A stretch of 64,000 nt of DNA from Mycoplasma seminis (GCF_030718845.1 NZ_CP132191.1:992001-1056000), one strand, 5' to 3'; counted from the stretch's first letter, positions 31,325-42,900 are shown. Translations and numbers: made by a program. The notes: generated by a model not told the origin, from the sequence alone.

Positions 31325-33706
31325 TTATTTGTTAAGACCTTCTCATTTTCAGTATCTAACTTCATCAATGTCAATTCCAACTTCTTTAATGTATCTGTTG
31401 TGGTATGCGATTTTTTCATTCATTAATTCAACGAATTCTTGTGATCTATCACCATATACTGCATTAGCAGCTGTAATAGACATGTGGAATCTATCCATTT
31501 CAGACATTAAACGAATGTCGAATGATGTAGTAATATCACCATTTTCTCTGTATCCGTGTACGAATAAGTTGTGGTTTTTACGTGAGAAGAAGATGTCACG
31601 AATTAATCCTTCAAATCCGTGGAATGCGAATAATACAGGTTTGTTTTCTGTGAAGATTGCGTTGAATTCTTCATCGCTTAATCCACGTGGATCGATACTT
31701 GGGTGACGTAATCTTAATAAATCAACTACGTTAACAAATCTAATCTTCATTTCTGGGAAGTGTTTGTTAAGAATTGAAACTGTTGCTAAAGCTTCTAAGT
31801 TTGGTTCTGTACCTGATGCAACAACTACAAGGTCTGGTTCTTCACCTTCTTTTGTTGTAGATGCTCAGTCAATAACTTTAAGTCCTTTATCAACTAATTC
31901 TTGAGCTTCTTCTACGTTGTAGAATTGGTCTCTAGGTTGTTTTGAAGCAACGATAAGGTTAATTACATCTCTTTCTGTAAATGCTTTATCTAAAACAGCA
32001 AGTAATGAGTTAGCATCAGCTGGTAAGTATTCACGAATTAATTCTGGTTTCTTGTCAGCTAAGTGTCCTAAAATACCTGGATCTTGGTGTGTGTATCCGT
32101 TGTGGTCTTGTTGGAATGCTGTAGATGTAGCAATAACGTTAAGTGATGGGTAATCATTTCTTCATGAAATTTTACGTGCTTTAGCAAGTCATTTCATGTG
32201 TTGTGTTAACATTGAGTCAACAACTCTTAAGAATGATTCATATGATGCGAAGAATCCGTGACGTCCTGTAAGAACATATCCTTCTAAGAATCCTTCTGCT
32301 TGGTGTTCTGAAAGTTGTGAATCGATAACTCTTCCAACTGGTCCAACAGCTTCATCAAGTTCAGCATCAACTCTTTCAAGTCATTGTCTGTTTGTTAATT
32401 TAAGTACTGCGAATAATCTATTTGATTTTGTTTCATCTGGTCCAAATACACGGAAGTTATCTGGGTTTCTCTTAATAACATCAGCAAATCAGTTTCCAGC
32501 AATAACCATATCTTGATCTTTAAATTCACCTGGTTTTTTGATTTCTAATGCGAATTCTTTTCAGTTTGGTAAGTTAAGAGCTCTTGGGTTTACACCACCA
32601 TTTGTGATTGGTTGCATAGCCATTCTCTTGTCACCTTTAGGAGCGATTTCAGCATATTCTTTTTTGAATTTTCCGTCTTCGTCGAATAATTCTTCTGGAC
32701 GGTATGATTTGAATCATGCTTCTAATTCACCTAATAATTCTGGGTTTTCTGATGTAACAGGAAGTGGAACTTGGTGAGATCTAAAGCTTCCTTCGTATGT
32801 TTGTCCATTAATTTTGTGTGGACATGTTCATCCTTTTGGTGTACGAACAACAAGTGCAGGCCAAATTGGTCTTGTAGCTTCTTCAGCTGGTTTTTTTCTA
32901 GCTTCAGCTTGAATTTCTAAAATTCTTTCAACAGCTTTGTCAAATGCATCAGCCATTAATTGGTGAACACCTTCTTGGTCGAATACATTAGCTTCAACAA
33001 TAATTGCTTCTCATCCGAATCCAGCTAACATTGAAGTAATTTCTTCATTTGTTTTACGACATAAAATTGTTGGGTTAGAAATTTTTCCACCATTAATGTG
33101 AATAATTGGTAATACAGCACCGTCATTTACTGGGTTAATGAATGATGATGAGAATCATCCAGCAGCAAGAGGACCTGTTTCAGCTTCACCATCTCCGATA
33201 ACTGCAGCAGCAATAATATCAGGGTTATCTAAAATAGCTCCTGTTGCGTGTGATAATGAGTAACCTAATTCTCCACCTTCGTGAATTGATCCAGGTGTTT
33301 CTGGAGCAGCATGTGATGCAGTTCCACCAGGGAATGAGAATCTTTTACACATTTTTCTAATTCCGTCTTCATCTTGTGTGATTTCAGGGAATAATTCTGT
33401 GTAACTTCCGTCAAGGTATGAGTTAGAAATCATAACTTGACCTCCGTGTCCTGGTCCTTCAATATAGAACATGTTTACACCATATTTGTTAATAACACGG
33501 TTTAAGTGAGCATAAATTAAGTTTTGTCCTGGGATTGTTCCTCAGTGACCGATTGGGTACATCTTAACGTCTTCAGCTTTTAATCCACCTTTCATAAGAG
33601 GGTTATTTCTTAAGTAGATTTGAGCTGCTGATAAAAAGTTAGCAGCACGTCATCAAGCATGTACTTTATCTAAATATTCTTTTTCATCAAATAAAGTTTT
33701 TTTCAT
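31325..33706 (-). CDS. xfp: Xylulose-5-phosphate/fructose-6-phosphate phosphoketolase
   Basis: 793 aa, normal for the family. This thiamine-diphosphate enzyme splits xylulose-5-P (and possibly fructose-6-P) with phosphate to acetyl-P and glyceraldehyde-3-P, linking pentose use to ATP via acetate kinase. Signatures: [40 protein letters not shown], the TPP site [15 protein letters not shown]...[12 protein letters not shown], and [15 protein letters not shown] are Trp throughout. It appears richer in GC and more uniform in codon use than its neighbours, as expected of a highly expressed gene. AAAAGGAA precedes ATG 33706. It is a single gene with its own terminator. Confidence 0.97.
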
Positions 33707-33978
33707 AATATTCCTTTTAAATTTTTGATAATTTAACACATTAAGTTTAATGTTCAAAAATTCCAACTCAATATGTAACCATATTTTACATTTTTTCCTA
33801 AAATAAGCTAGAGAAAAATTCAAGCTAATTTAGAAATATTTTTACTATTCTTTTATAAGAAATTTTTATTGCTAAAACTATTGAATTTTAAAGCTAAAAA
33901 TTCTAGAATTTATATTTTTTTATGTAAAATAACTGCTTTTCCTTAGTATAATTTAAATATTATTTTTAAGGAGTAAAT
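33707..33978. other. 272-bp divergent intergenic region, xfp and HAD gene
   Basis: It should hold promoters in both directions. For the rightward gene, TATAAT is at about 33947-33952 and AAGGAG precedes ATG 33979. I see no other feature; the middle is AT-rich. Confidence 0.5.
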
Positions 33979-34797
33979 ATGAAAAAACCAGAAATTATTT
34001 TTATCGACTTAGATGGAACAACACTTGATACACCTGAAAAAGAATTTTGACTTAGAAATGCTACTCCATATACTAAACAAATTCTTAGTGAATTAAATAA
34101 AACTATTCCTGTAGTTATTGCTACTGGTAGAGGTGTTTCACCTAAAACAGCCGGAATTGTTAAAGGAATCACAGGAAGTGAAACTTATATAGCTTGAAAC
34201 GGGGCTAAAACAGTTGAAAATGGTGAAATAGTAAACGAAGAAATCATGCCTAAAGAAGTTGCTCAAGCTTTATTTGATGAATTATCTAAAAACTTCTGTT
34301 TTGTAGTTTATAACTCAAATGCTAGAGAACAAGCTTATGTTAAAAACCGTATCATGAGATGATTTATGGGATTTGGAAAAGCAAATGCGCATTCATATAA
34401 AGAATACAAAAATGATTTTCCAGTTTATAAAGCACTTGTTTGATCTTTATCAGCTAAGAAAATGCAAAAATTAGCTAAAAAATGACAAAAGAAATTTGAG
34501 GGTGTTTTAGAAGTTTCTCTTTCAGGTTCAAAAAATAATATTTTAGAAATCACTAAAGCAAATTGTTCAAAAGGTGATGAAGAACTTAGATATTGTCTTT
34601 CAAAAGGAATTGATCCAAAAAACGCAATGCACATTGGAGATTCAATGAATGACGCTTCAACAAAAGGTAAAATTGGTACATTAGTTGCAATGCAAAACTC
34701 AGTTCAAGAATTAAAAGATATTGCTGATGATGTAACAGAATTTACATGTGCTCAAAGTGGACTTGCTAAATATTTAGAACAATTTCTTGATAAATAA
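33979..34797 (+). CDS. HAD superfamily (Cof-type, class IIB) phosphatase
   Basis: 272 aa. Motif I is FIDLDGTTLDT (catalytic Asp-10 and Asp-12), motif II IATGRG, motif III includes LEITKANCSKGDEELRYCLS, and motif IV HIGDSMNDAS. This is the Cof/YidA layout of sugar-phosphate phosphatases; the substrate cannot be told from sequence. AAGGAG precedes ATG 33979. The gene's last ~40 bases and its terminator lie in the 65-bp direct repeat made by IS1634-like copy 3, and the gene itself stays intact. Confidence 0.92.
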
Positions 34798-34821
34798 TTA
34801 ATTAGGGTAACCTAATTTTTT
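34757..34821. repeat. Left direct repeat flanking IS1634-like copy 3 (65 bp)
   Basis: Identical to 36693-36757. It holds the end of the HAD gene and a terminator hairpin TTAGG-GTAA-CCTAA with T6 (34800-34821). Confidence 0.95.
34800..34821 (+). terminator. Terminator of the HAD gene
   Basis: AATTAGG-GTAA-CCTAATT followed by T-run, duplicated at 36736-36758. Confidence 0.75.
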
Positions 34822-36692
34822 CCTGAGTTTCGGAGTTTTAGTTCAAAAAATCTGTAAAAATTCAAATTAATTAAGATTCATATATCTACGATATATGGAT
34901 TTTTAATTTACTTCTAAAAAAGTCCTTTTATTTACTTGTATTACTTGTATAAAATGGTATAATATAGACATGAAAAATAAGTTTATAGTTATCAAACACA
35001 AAAGAAAAGATCACACATATATTTCTATTGCAACATCAAATGGTTATGGAAAAGGATATGGTAACCAAGTTGGTATTGGTAGATTAGAAAAATTAGAAGA
35101 GCTATCATCAGATCCGATAAATGTAATAAAAAATGTTTGTGAAACATTATCAATTACTGATTCAAAAGAAAAAATCAAGCAAAGTATTATGTTTGCATTA
35201 AATTCTTCAAAAACAGAAGTTTACAATGTAAACTATGGGATAAATATCCTTTATGATTTGATTAATAAATTTGAAATATTTGATGCACTCCCAAAAACAA
35301 GACATAAAGAGCTTAATAAAATTCTAAAATACACAATTGCAAGCAGAATAATTGATGCAAATAGTTATATTTCAATACATAAAAATAAGTATAAATACGA
35401 AGATGCTCCAAACACTAGCAAAGATAGTTATTATGCCTTATTAGATCTTATCTATGATAATAAAGAAAACTTATTAAAAAGAATTAACGAAAAAGTTATT
35501 AAAAATACATCAAGAAAAGTTGAACTAGTTTTCTATGATTCAACAACTATGTATTTTGAAAGTTTTTCACGTTTAGGTCTTAGACATAGTGGTTATTCAA
35601 AAGATGGAAAATTTAAAGAGGACCAAGTTGTTGTTGGTATGGCTACAGATGAAAATGGTATTCCTATTCATATCGAAACCTTTAAAGGAAATACTGCAGA
35701 TTCCAAAACTTTCATTCCTTTTGTATTAGAAATGAGCAAAATTTATGAAATAAAAAATGTAACAATAATTGCTGATAAAGGTATGTCTACATCAAGTAAC
35801 ATAAGATTTTTAGAACAAAAAGGGATAAATTACATAATTTCTTATCGTTTAAAATCGGGTGCAAAATCATTTAAAGATTTTGTTTTAGATGAAAGTAACT
35901 ATGTAGGTAATGAAAACTTTAAACACAAAGAAGAAACAATTGTTTCTCTATACAATAAAAAACGTCCTAATGGAAAATTAAGACGTAGAATAGTTACATT
36001 TAGCAAAAAAAGAGCTTTAAAAGATAAAGCTGATAGACAAAACTTAATTGATAATTTTAATAAATTGAAAAACAAAAATGGATTAGTTGAAACCGGTAAA
36101 TTAACTGGTGGAAAGAAATACAGATTCTTCAAAAAAGTAGGTAAAGCTTTTTATGAATTAGACTATAAAAAGGTTCAAGAAGATAGTCAATTTGACGGTT
36201 ATTATATTTATGAAACTTCGAGAATGGATTTAACGTCTGAAGAAATTGTTGAAATTTATGCAAAACAATGACAAATTGAAGAAAACTTCAGAACAATGAA
36301 ATCATCATTACAAGTTAGACCTATGTATGTTTGAACAGATAAACATATTGAAGCACATATTTTATTATGTTTTATGTCTCTTGTTATCATGAAATTTTTA
36401 CTTTACTCAGTTAACAAAACTCTAAAAGATACTGGTGTAATCGATAGATTTTCAAATGAAAGAGTTATAAAAGCAATTAAATCAGCTGAAAAAGTTGTAA
36501 AAGTTGTTGATGGTCAAATAAAAGAAGAAATTTATATACGAAATACTCAAAATTCAGATTATATTTCTGATTTCGAAACAATACAAACAATATTTTCAAA
36601 AATTGTACAAGTAATTTAGACATAAAAAATACGAATAGCCCTATTTTTAAGGACTATTCGTTTTTTAAGCCTTTAAAACTCCGAAACTCAGG
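34822..36692 (+). mobile_element. IS1634-like insertion sequence, copy 3 (1871 bp, intact)
   Basis: Perfect 19-bp inverted repeats, intact transposase and 65-bp target duplication. It is probably the most recent and still active of the three copies. Confidence 0.96.
34970..36619 (+). CDS. IS1634-like transposase, copy 3 (intact, 549 aa)
   Basis: One uninterrupted frame, with TGA as Trp at 36269 and 36332. Catalytic residues: Asp-190 in VFYDSTTMYFES, Asp-269 in IIADKGMSTSSN and Glu-437 in YAKQWQIEENFRTMK. This copy has the in-frame segment SITDSKEKIKQSIMFALNSS that is disturbed in copies 1 and 2, and Asp in place of Asn in NTADSKTF. It is the best reference for the family in this genome. Promoter TTGTAT/TATAAT ends six bases before the ATG. 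Confidence 0.95.
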
Positions 36693-36757
36693 GTGGACTT
36701 GCTAAATATTTAGAACAATTTCTTGATAAATAATTAATTAGGGTAACCTAATTTTTT
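36693..36757. repeat. Right direct repeat flanking IS1634-like copy 3 (65 bp)
   Basis: Partner of 34757-34821; a 3' fragment of the HAD gene plus its terminator. Confidence 0.95.
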
Positions 36758-36761
36758 TATC

Positions 36762-36783
36762 AAAAAATGCCTGAAGCAGGCAT
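36762..36783 (-). terminator. Terminator of the leftward three-gene cassette
   Basis: Leftward, TGCCTG-CTT-CAGGCA is followed by TTTTTTG and overlaps the stop at 36783. Confidence 0.82.
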
Positions 36784-37487
36784 TATTCAAAATATTTATT
36801 ATAAAAATCTTGATAGTAATAAAATTCTATAATTTGACCATTAAATGTTGTTGTTTCAGGATTAAATAATAAAATTAAATACATTCATTGATTTTTATAT
36901 TTTGATTTGAAATACATTTTTGGATTAAGCCAAAATGTTGTGTATTTTGCATCTTGTAAAACAATATTTCTATCACGAATTTCATTTTTAATATTATATT
37001 TGTATGTTTTATATAAATTATTGTTATTATTCTCAAAATTAATTTGTTTATCTGAATGTTCGCTAAAAATTTTTTCTTCTAATGTAATCGATATTCTTAA
37101 TCTTTTATTAGCTTTTCTTCATTTACGCATAACTATTCATATCCATAAATTCACTATAAAACAAATAGAATTAACAGCTATAGAAATGCAGTTTATGAAA
37201 TTTAATACATTAAACCACATAAGATTTTTTAAGTTTAAAGCACAATCATAAGCTCACAGTATTTCAAAAGTTATTCCTGTTATTAATGCTGGGATATTAA
37301 TTAATAGATATACTAATGATGAAATTAACATTCTTTTATAAATAAATGGAAATATCTTGTCACTAATTTTGATTTTATTTTTTATAAAATAATTTCTTGA
37401 GTAATTAGCCAAAATTAAAATAATTTTATTTTTACCGAAAGCCATATACAAAGGGCACAGAATAATAGCAATCAAACCTAGCATCAT
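36783..37487 (-). CDS. Multi-span membrane protein, third gene of the cassette
   Basis: 234 aa from ATG 37487 (GAGG just upstream; the frame is closed by TAA shortly before). Hydrophobic segments are near 1-18, 52-76, 88-115 and possibly more. The C-terminal ~100 residues are charged and Asn-rich, then FYYYQDFYNKYFE. It shares order and pattern with the 37478-38173 protein: NKIKISDKIF...FIYKR against NNIKIHKIFLKFLNKK, and KYKNQWMYLILLFN against KSKNLMWNYFIILLSN. So the two are distant paralogs. It overlaps the upstream gene by 10 bases. No known family is recognised. A possible immunity-type role is inference from operon layout only. Confidence 0.7.
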
Positions 37488-38173
37488 TCCTCACAATTAA
37501 CTAATTTTAGTCTCTCACAATAAAAGATTTTGAACATCCCTGGTTCTATAAGCATGTTGTTTATTACATATGAATTACTTAATAAAATAATAAAATAATT
37601 TCACATTAGATTCTTACTTTTTACAAATCTATTAATCTTTATATCTTTAAAATTTATAATTCCACATTCAACCTCAGGTTCATATACACTAAATTTAATG
37701 TTTTCGTTACCATCAATAAACGTTATTTGAAAAGGATTATTGTGCATGACTAAGTAGTCAATTAGCTTGTCATCGCTCATCGCTGAATTTTTTCTTAAAA
37801 TTATTAATAAATGTTTTCTTAAATTTAGATAATATCAAATAAAATACAAGAAAAAAATAATTGAAATTATATCTATAGAACTCAATATTGCACAAACAGT
37901 GTATTGAGGAGCTGAAAGTTTAAAAACCACTCCATCTCAAAAATCAAATGCTATAGAAATAATACCTAATGTTTCAGATGTAATCACCATAATAGTTGTC
38001 AAAACAAGCATTATAGTTATTTTTTTATTAAGAAATTTTAAAAATATCTTGTGAATCTTTATATTATTGTTAATTCATTTTGGTAATACAAAGTAAATTA
38101 ATATGTCTAAGACATTTAATTTACTTAATCACTTGATATATGAAATAGCTATTAAAAATATCAAAGAGACCAT
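37478..38173 (-). CDS. Multi-span membrane protein, second gene of the cassette
   Basis: 231 aa from ATG 38173, four bases after the stop of the upstream gene and overlapping the next gene by 10 bases. Spans: N-terminal VSLIFLIAISYI, then ITIMLVLTTIMVITSETLGI and CAILSSIDIISIIFFLYFIW. A soluble part follows (MSDDKLIDYLVMHNNPFQIT). It ends with a segment resembling the neighbour 36783-37487. TGA Trp codons occur at several places. No recognisable family. Tight overlap argues for translational coupling. Confidence 0.7.
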
Positions 38174-38177
38174 TATA

Positions 38178-39551
38178 TTAACCTAGATTGTCCTCTTTAG
38201 AATCATTTGGTAATTTCTTAATATATCATCCTGTTTGAGGATGATGAACTTTCATTAATCCCATGTAATACAATTGACTTTTTGTAAGTGATAAGAAATA
38301 CTCAAGTGGTTTAACTTCTTTTGTTTTTAAATTCATAAACATTAAGTTCTTTCCGCCTTTACCACCTTCTGTATATAGTTTATCCATAGGTGTTTCATCT
38401 ACAACAACTCAGTCAACTTTTTCAAATAATTCCTTTTGGGAAACAATATTTCTTAATATTTCTTTTATTTCTAAGATTCTTCTACCATTAATTTCTAATT
38501 CTTTACATGTATTTGCTAATTCAACACTATTAAAACCAATTGATAAAAGGTTTGTCGTAATTCCTAATGCGGCTGAAAAATTCGATACTGACGCAGGTAA
38601 ATTATATTTAATTGAATTAGTAATTTGTTTCCAAGCTGCAATATCATTTGCAAAACTAATTAATCCAATAACATTGCTTGACACAGTCCAAAATTTAGGC
38701 ATCGAAATTTTGTAATATATGTTTTCTAATTGTTTAAATTCACTTTTAAATTTATTTATTTTCGAATCAATTATAGTTGCAGCTAAAGAACACGCACCAG
38801 CTGTCACTGATGCAGCAACCGCAAAAGCCCCAGTTATTCCACCTGTTCAAAATGATACAAAATATAAGATAGCAGCAGAAGCAGCAAATGCTATCGAACT
38901 AGCTACTAATGCTTTTTTTATCTCAGTTAAATGTTGCAGCATTTCAAGCTGTGGTAAATAATTAATTTTATATTCATTATATAAATCATCTAACTTCTTT
39001 AATTTTAGTAATATAAATTTTGAATTAATACTACCGTCATCATTAACAGTTCATTCCGGATTAGATGTAGTTTGTACTCTTTTTACCTCAGTTATAGTCT
39101 TTTTATAATTTGGTTTTTTATTCATTTTTTGTGTTTTTTTAAAATCTAAAGAAACTTTTTTGATTTCATTTTTTATATCATTAGCTATTTTTAATTTCAT
39201 TTCATTTGTTTGCATTTTTTCAATTTGCTCTTTTGAAATTGAAATCGTTTTGTTTTTTACAAGTTCTTTTAGACCGTCTTCAGCAATTTGATTTATAGTT
39301 TCATTATCAATATCACCTAAAACAGATTTTGAACTTTTTTTAGTGTTCAAAACATTTTCAGCAATATTATTAATTTCTTTAGAATGCTTCTCTAAAAGGC
39401 TTTTTTGTATTTTTTCAACTTCTTTTTGATTTTGTTCGTTAACAGAATTGTTTTTTACTTTCTCTTTAACGACTTCAACATTTGCAGTTGGTTGAATTGT
39501 ATTTGATACTGATGCAAATAAATTCACAGTAGCTATTAGTTTGTTTTCCAT
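38178..39551 (-). CDS. Secreted or membrane-inserted helical protein with a glycine-rich TM hairpin, first gene of the cassette
   Basis: 457 aa from ATG 39551, with AGGAGG upstream. Residues 1-24 (LIATVNLFASVSNTIQPTANV) look like a weak signal peptide. Residues 25-165 are Lys/Glu/Asn-rich and predicted helical. At about 215-265 is a hydrophobic Ala/Gly-rich hairpin: ALVASSIAFAASAAILYFVS, then GGITGAFAVAASVTAGACSL. A second weaker hydrophobic region follows near 290-340. The last ~70 residues form a compact domain (LYTEGGKGGKNLMFMN, MKVHHPQTGWYIKKLP). I do not recognise the family. The layout recalls secreted toxins with a translocating hairpin and a C-terminal effector domain, followed by immunity genes; this is a hypothesis. 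Confidence 0.65.
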
Positions 39552-39650
39552 ATTAAATTCCTCCTGTTGCTTATATTTATTATTATATTGTTTATATTTT
39601 TGTAATGCTTAAAATAATCATTTCCATTTTTGTTCCACATAGCCTAAAAA
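39552..39650 (-). promoter_or_regulatory. Promoter region of the three-gene cassette
   Basis: On the minus strand: TGTGGAACAAAAATGG (near 39624-39640), an AT-rich stretch, AATATAAT, then AGGAGG before ATG 39551. The strong Shine-Dalgarno contrasts with the weak ones of the two downstream genes. Confidence 0.45.
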
Positions 39651-39653
39651 GTA

Positions 39654-39676
39654 ATAAAAAAATCACTTTTTGTGAC
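39654..39676 (-). terminator. Terminator of the DUF402 gene
   Basis: Leftward, TCAC-AAAAA-GTGA is followed by TTTTTTTA, directly after the stop. Confidence 0.65.
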
Positions 39677-40336
39677 TTAAAAGTGACCTTTATGTTTAAA
39701 ATTACGATTTACTTGACGAAACATTTCGCTTTCTTCTGAAAATTTCTTTTGCCCTAATCTTGAATATCTTTCCACAGCTTTATCTGAGATTAATTTATCA
39801 TTTCTTAATATATCTAAATAGTAATTAATAATTTCAGGATTAAAGAAATATTGAAATTCTGAATAAAGTTTCATAACTTCTGTTAATTGACTAAATAATA
39901 AGTTTTTTAATTCTGTAGGGTATTTCATTTCTCTAGAGTGAAGTGCAAATTCATCTCTATCTACAACTTGTAATTCTTTGTCTGGATAACATTTTACATC
40001 TAAATCATAATCGATAAATTTAATTGTATTATCCTCAAATATAGGCTTAGAAGCCATATTTATATAGTAATATGGACCTGAATCTTTTAAGAGAACAATT
40101 GCATTATACATTGCATCTTTAGGTATGAATCAAATAGCATTTTCATTGTATCTTCAACCGTTTACATCTTTTTCATATTCAGCAACTTTAGTGTTTTTTA
40201 AGAATAATACAATATGTCTTTTATTGTGAAAAACTACTTTAGCAGCATTTCACTGACGATATAAATATCCATTGTGCTTGTAGCCTTGAACATTAATCAT
40301 TGAGCCAACTTTTAATGCACTAAAATCTCATTCCAT
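39677..40336 (-). CDS. DUF402 domain protein
   Basis: 219 aa from ATG 40336, with GGAGG upstream; the third codon is a TGA Trp (MEWDFSAL). The DUF402 signature is clear: GPYYYINMASKP, then IKFIDYDLDVKCYPDKELQVVDRDEF, with the acidic residues that bind metal in this fold. In Firmicutes such proteins act as nucleoside di/triphosphate phosphatases (Ntdp type), a possible but unproven role here. It starts 10 bases after the stop of the metalloprotease gene, so they share an operon. Confidence 0.85.
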
Positions 40337-40346
40337 CTTACCTCCT

Positions 40347-42497
40347 TTAATTTTTCTTTATAGTTATTTGGTTTTGACTATTACTTTGAATTGTATAGTA
40401 ATTTCTTGAACTAGAAGAGCGATATGATGTTACTCATCTATTTGTTGGTAATTCAATTTTACCATTTTCCACAATTTCATTTGTGTCTACTATTCCATTT
40501 TTGTTTAAATCATCTCAAAAGTATATTAGAGCATTATTTGGTGGAGTTACTGGATCGGTTATATATTGCACATAATTATTATCTGCATAAATACGGTTTT
40601 TAATTTGTATTTGACGTTGAGCGCTTTGAGCTTGGAGTGAATTTTCTGATTTTGCACCTTTATCGAAATCTTTATGACCAAAGAAATTAAAGGTATCTAA
40701 ATAATTAATTTTAGTGTGAGCTATAACTTTATTAGTGTTAGGATCAATAAAAACATATCCATCATGTGTTTTATCTTGTAAATATCCTGCAAGCTTAATA
40801 GTATTTTTAACTTTAGAAGTATCTACACCATTATAATTATCAGCTCATTTTCATCCTTCACTTGAAGGGAATATTTGTGAAATTGTACTTCCATAACCCA
40901 TTGTTTTAAGGAATAAATCATAAAATTCCTCAGATTTATTTGCATGAATTTTATTTAAATTTTCCTGTGAGATATAATCAGAAGTTTTATAAGATTCCAA
41001 TGCAAATGGACTATTAGGCATCATAATTGAACTTGAACCTTTTACATTAACTACTTTTCTTTTACCATTTTCAATAACAATATATTGATCAAGAATTTTA
41101 GAATCATCTGTTATGTATCAACCTTGACGAGTTAAAGAGTCAAAGTTATTCATAAACACTTTTCCATAGTCATCTGCAATTGAGCTAGGTCTTATTTCGT
41201 AACTCATTGAGTCGTTTTTATAGTTAAATTTCATATTTCCAAAGAATCCAGTAGAAAATGGTAAATGTTTTTGAGCTGCTATATTTGCTGGATTTGGTTC
41301 ATCAATGTTGTAATATGATTCAAATGCATATTTAAGGTATTCTCTAGGCACTAATTCAGTAATTGAGTAGTAATATCTTAAATCACTTTTATCAAGTGCA
41401 AATTTCTCATCTGGTGAGAATCAGAAAGATTTTCTACTATATAATTTTCTAATTAAAACATTATTACTTCCATTTGAAAGTTCCCATAATTCAGCTGGTG
41501 TAAAGTTATCATATAGTGAGCCTGAAACATTAGTTGATAAACGATAATTATTATTAAAATATCTACCTCTAAGCGCTAAAAGTATCCCATCATCAATATG
41601 TGATTTTGCATCTATATCATAATTTAGCAATGTTCTAAAGTTATCTGCAAAGTATCCGTTTCAATATTGTTCACTAGTAGAAGTTCATCTTTCAAGCAGC
41701 GACATTTCTCCTGGTTCATAATAATTAACTCTAGCTAATTGTTTTTTATGTACATTAGCTTCTTGTTCATCAATATTAATTTCTTGATCTTTGCCTAGTA
41801 AGGCTATTTCAGCATAACTATTAGCTCAATGGTGCATATATTCATGGAATAAAGTTTGCATAATTGTTGCAACTCTTTCGTATAAAGTAGCATTTGTTTC
41901 ACATAAAAATGCCGCATTAATATAAATATTTCTAACTTGTGGAATATATAAACCATTTGCACTTTCTGGAATTATTTTAAAATTATTAATATTAATTGCT
42001 TCTAAATCAAATACTTCAGGCCCAAATGTAGCTTTTCTCTTGAATTCGTTAGCTAAATAAGCTAGACCTCCTGCTCCTAATAAATATCTATTTTTTTCTG
42101 GATTTTCCTTATCTACATAGTAAGCATAATCTCTAAATTTTATTTGAGTATAAGGATCAACATATTCAATATAAGTTCCTTGATCATTTTGTTTTTGCTC
42201 ATTAGATAATTCACCAATTTGATTTAGTTTATTTAGTGCTAATTGCGGATCTGAACTCTTGCTGTAAATTTGCACTTCATCTTTTGAAATTCCTACCCAA
42301 GGAGCAGTCTTAGTATTTGTTTGATTTTGTCATGCTGGTTGATTATATAACTGATTTATTTTTATTTCATTTCCATTATTTGGATCTTGTTCTTTTAAAA
42401 GTGATTTAGTTATAAAATATGCACTAGTGAGAACACCAGCTAGTGCAGCAACTCCTACAGTTCCAAGTAAAATTCATCCTATTGTTTTCTTCTTCAT
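40347..42497 (-). CDS. Membrane-anchored zinc metalloprotease (MYPU_1760-like family)
   Basis: 716 aa from ATG 42497. The N-terminal anchor is MKKKTIGWILLGTVGVAALAGVLTSAYF (residues 5-28). The zinc motif is LFHEYMHHWANSYAEIALLG (HExxH, about 224-228). A large extracellular part follows, with Ser/Asn/Tyr-rich segments. The C-terminus has a Ca-binding-like WDDLNKNGIVDTNE (dockerin/EF-like loop). I recall a mollicute family named after MYPU_1760 with this layout; the link is from memory. The substrate is probably outside the cell. DUF402 follows in the same operon. An 11-bp-arm palindrome lies 59 bases upstream of the start. Confidence 0.8.
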
Positions 42498-42555
42498 AAT
42501 ATATATTCTAATACTTTTTTAGTTTTACAACAATTTAACCTGCTTCGGTCACTTG

Positions 42556-42582
42556 TTCCACATTTTTTCACAAAATGTGGAA
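42556..42582. promoter_or_regulatory. Perfect 27-bp palindrome in the divergent promoter region
   Basis: Arms TTCCACATTTT and AAAATGTGGAA with the loop TTCAC. No T-run follows on either strand in the right place, so it is not an ordinary terminator. It lies between the metalloprotease operon and the 42659 gene and could be an operator or a leader structure. Confidence 0.5.
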
Positions 42583-42658
42583 AAAATATGGAAGTATTAC
42601 AATTTTTGTTCCAAGTGCTGTAAAAGCAATATAATTAATATAGAAAACGGAGGTACAT

Positions 42659-42874
42659 ATGTACAAATATAAAGCTAAATTAATTACAGATGGTGAAATC
42701 GTAGCACAAGCAAATACCATCGAAGAATTAGAAGGTCTTATTAAAGGTTTTAGACGTGGTCAAAAGCACGGACTTCACACTAAAGCAAACGAAAAGATCG
42801 AGATTATCCGTGTAGAAAGAAATAATTTAGAAGGTAAAGAAGCTTCTAAAGAAATCTTATTAAAAGTTGTTTAA
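42659..42874 (+). CDS. Small conserved basic protein, unknown function
   Basis: 71 aa. ATG 42659 has CGGAGG upstream and TATAAT at about 42632-42637. It contains ANTIEELEGLIKGFRRGQKHG and a C-terminal beta-like segment (KIEIIRVERN). It is basic, without membrane span. Probably a real, well expressed gene, given its strong Shine-Dalgarno and own terminator. Function unknown. The terminator behind it was duplicated by IS30-family copy B. Confidence 0.78.
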   Translation: MYKYKAKLITDGEIVAQANTIEELEGLIKGFRRGQKHGLHTKANEKIEIIRVERNNLEGKEASKEILLKVV

Positions 42875-42879
42875 TAAAA

Positions 42880-42900
42880 AAATTCCCGTTTGGGAATTTT
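42880..42900. repeat. Left 21-bp target duplication of IS30-family copy B (a terminator)
   Basis: AAATTCCC-GTTT-GGGAATTTT, identical to 44160-44180. It is the terminator hairpin of the 42659 gene and, on the other side, of the 44183 lipoprotein gene. Confidence 0.93.
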
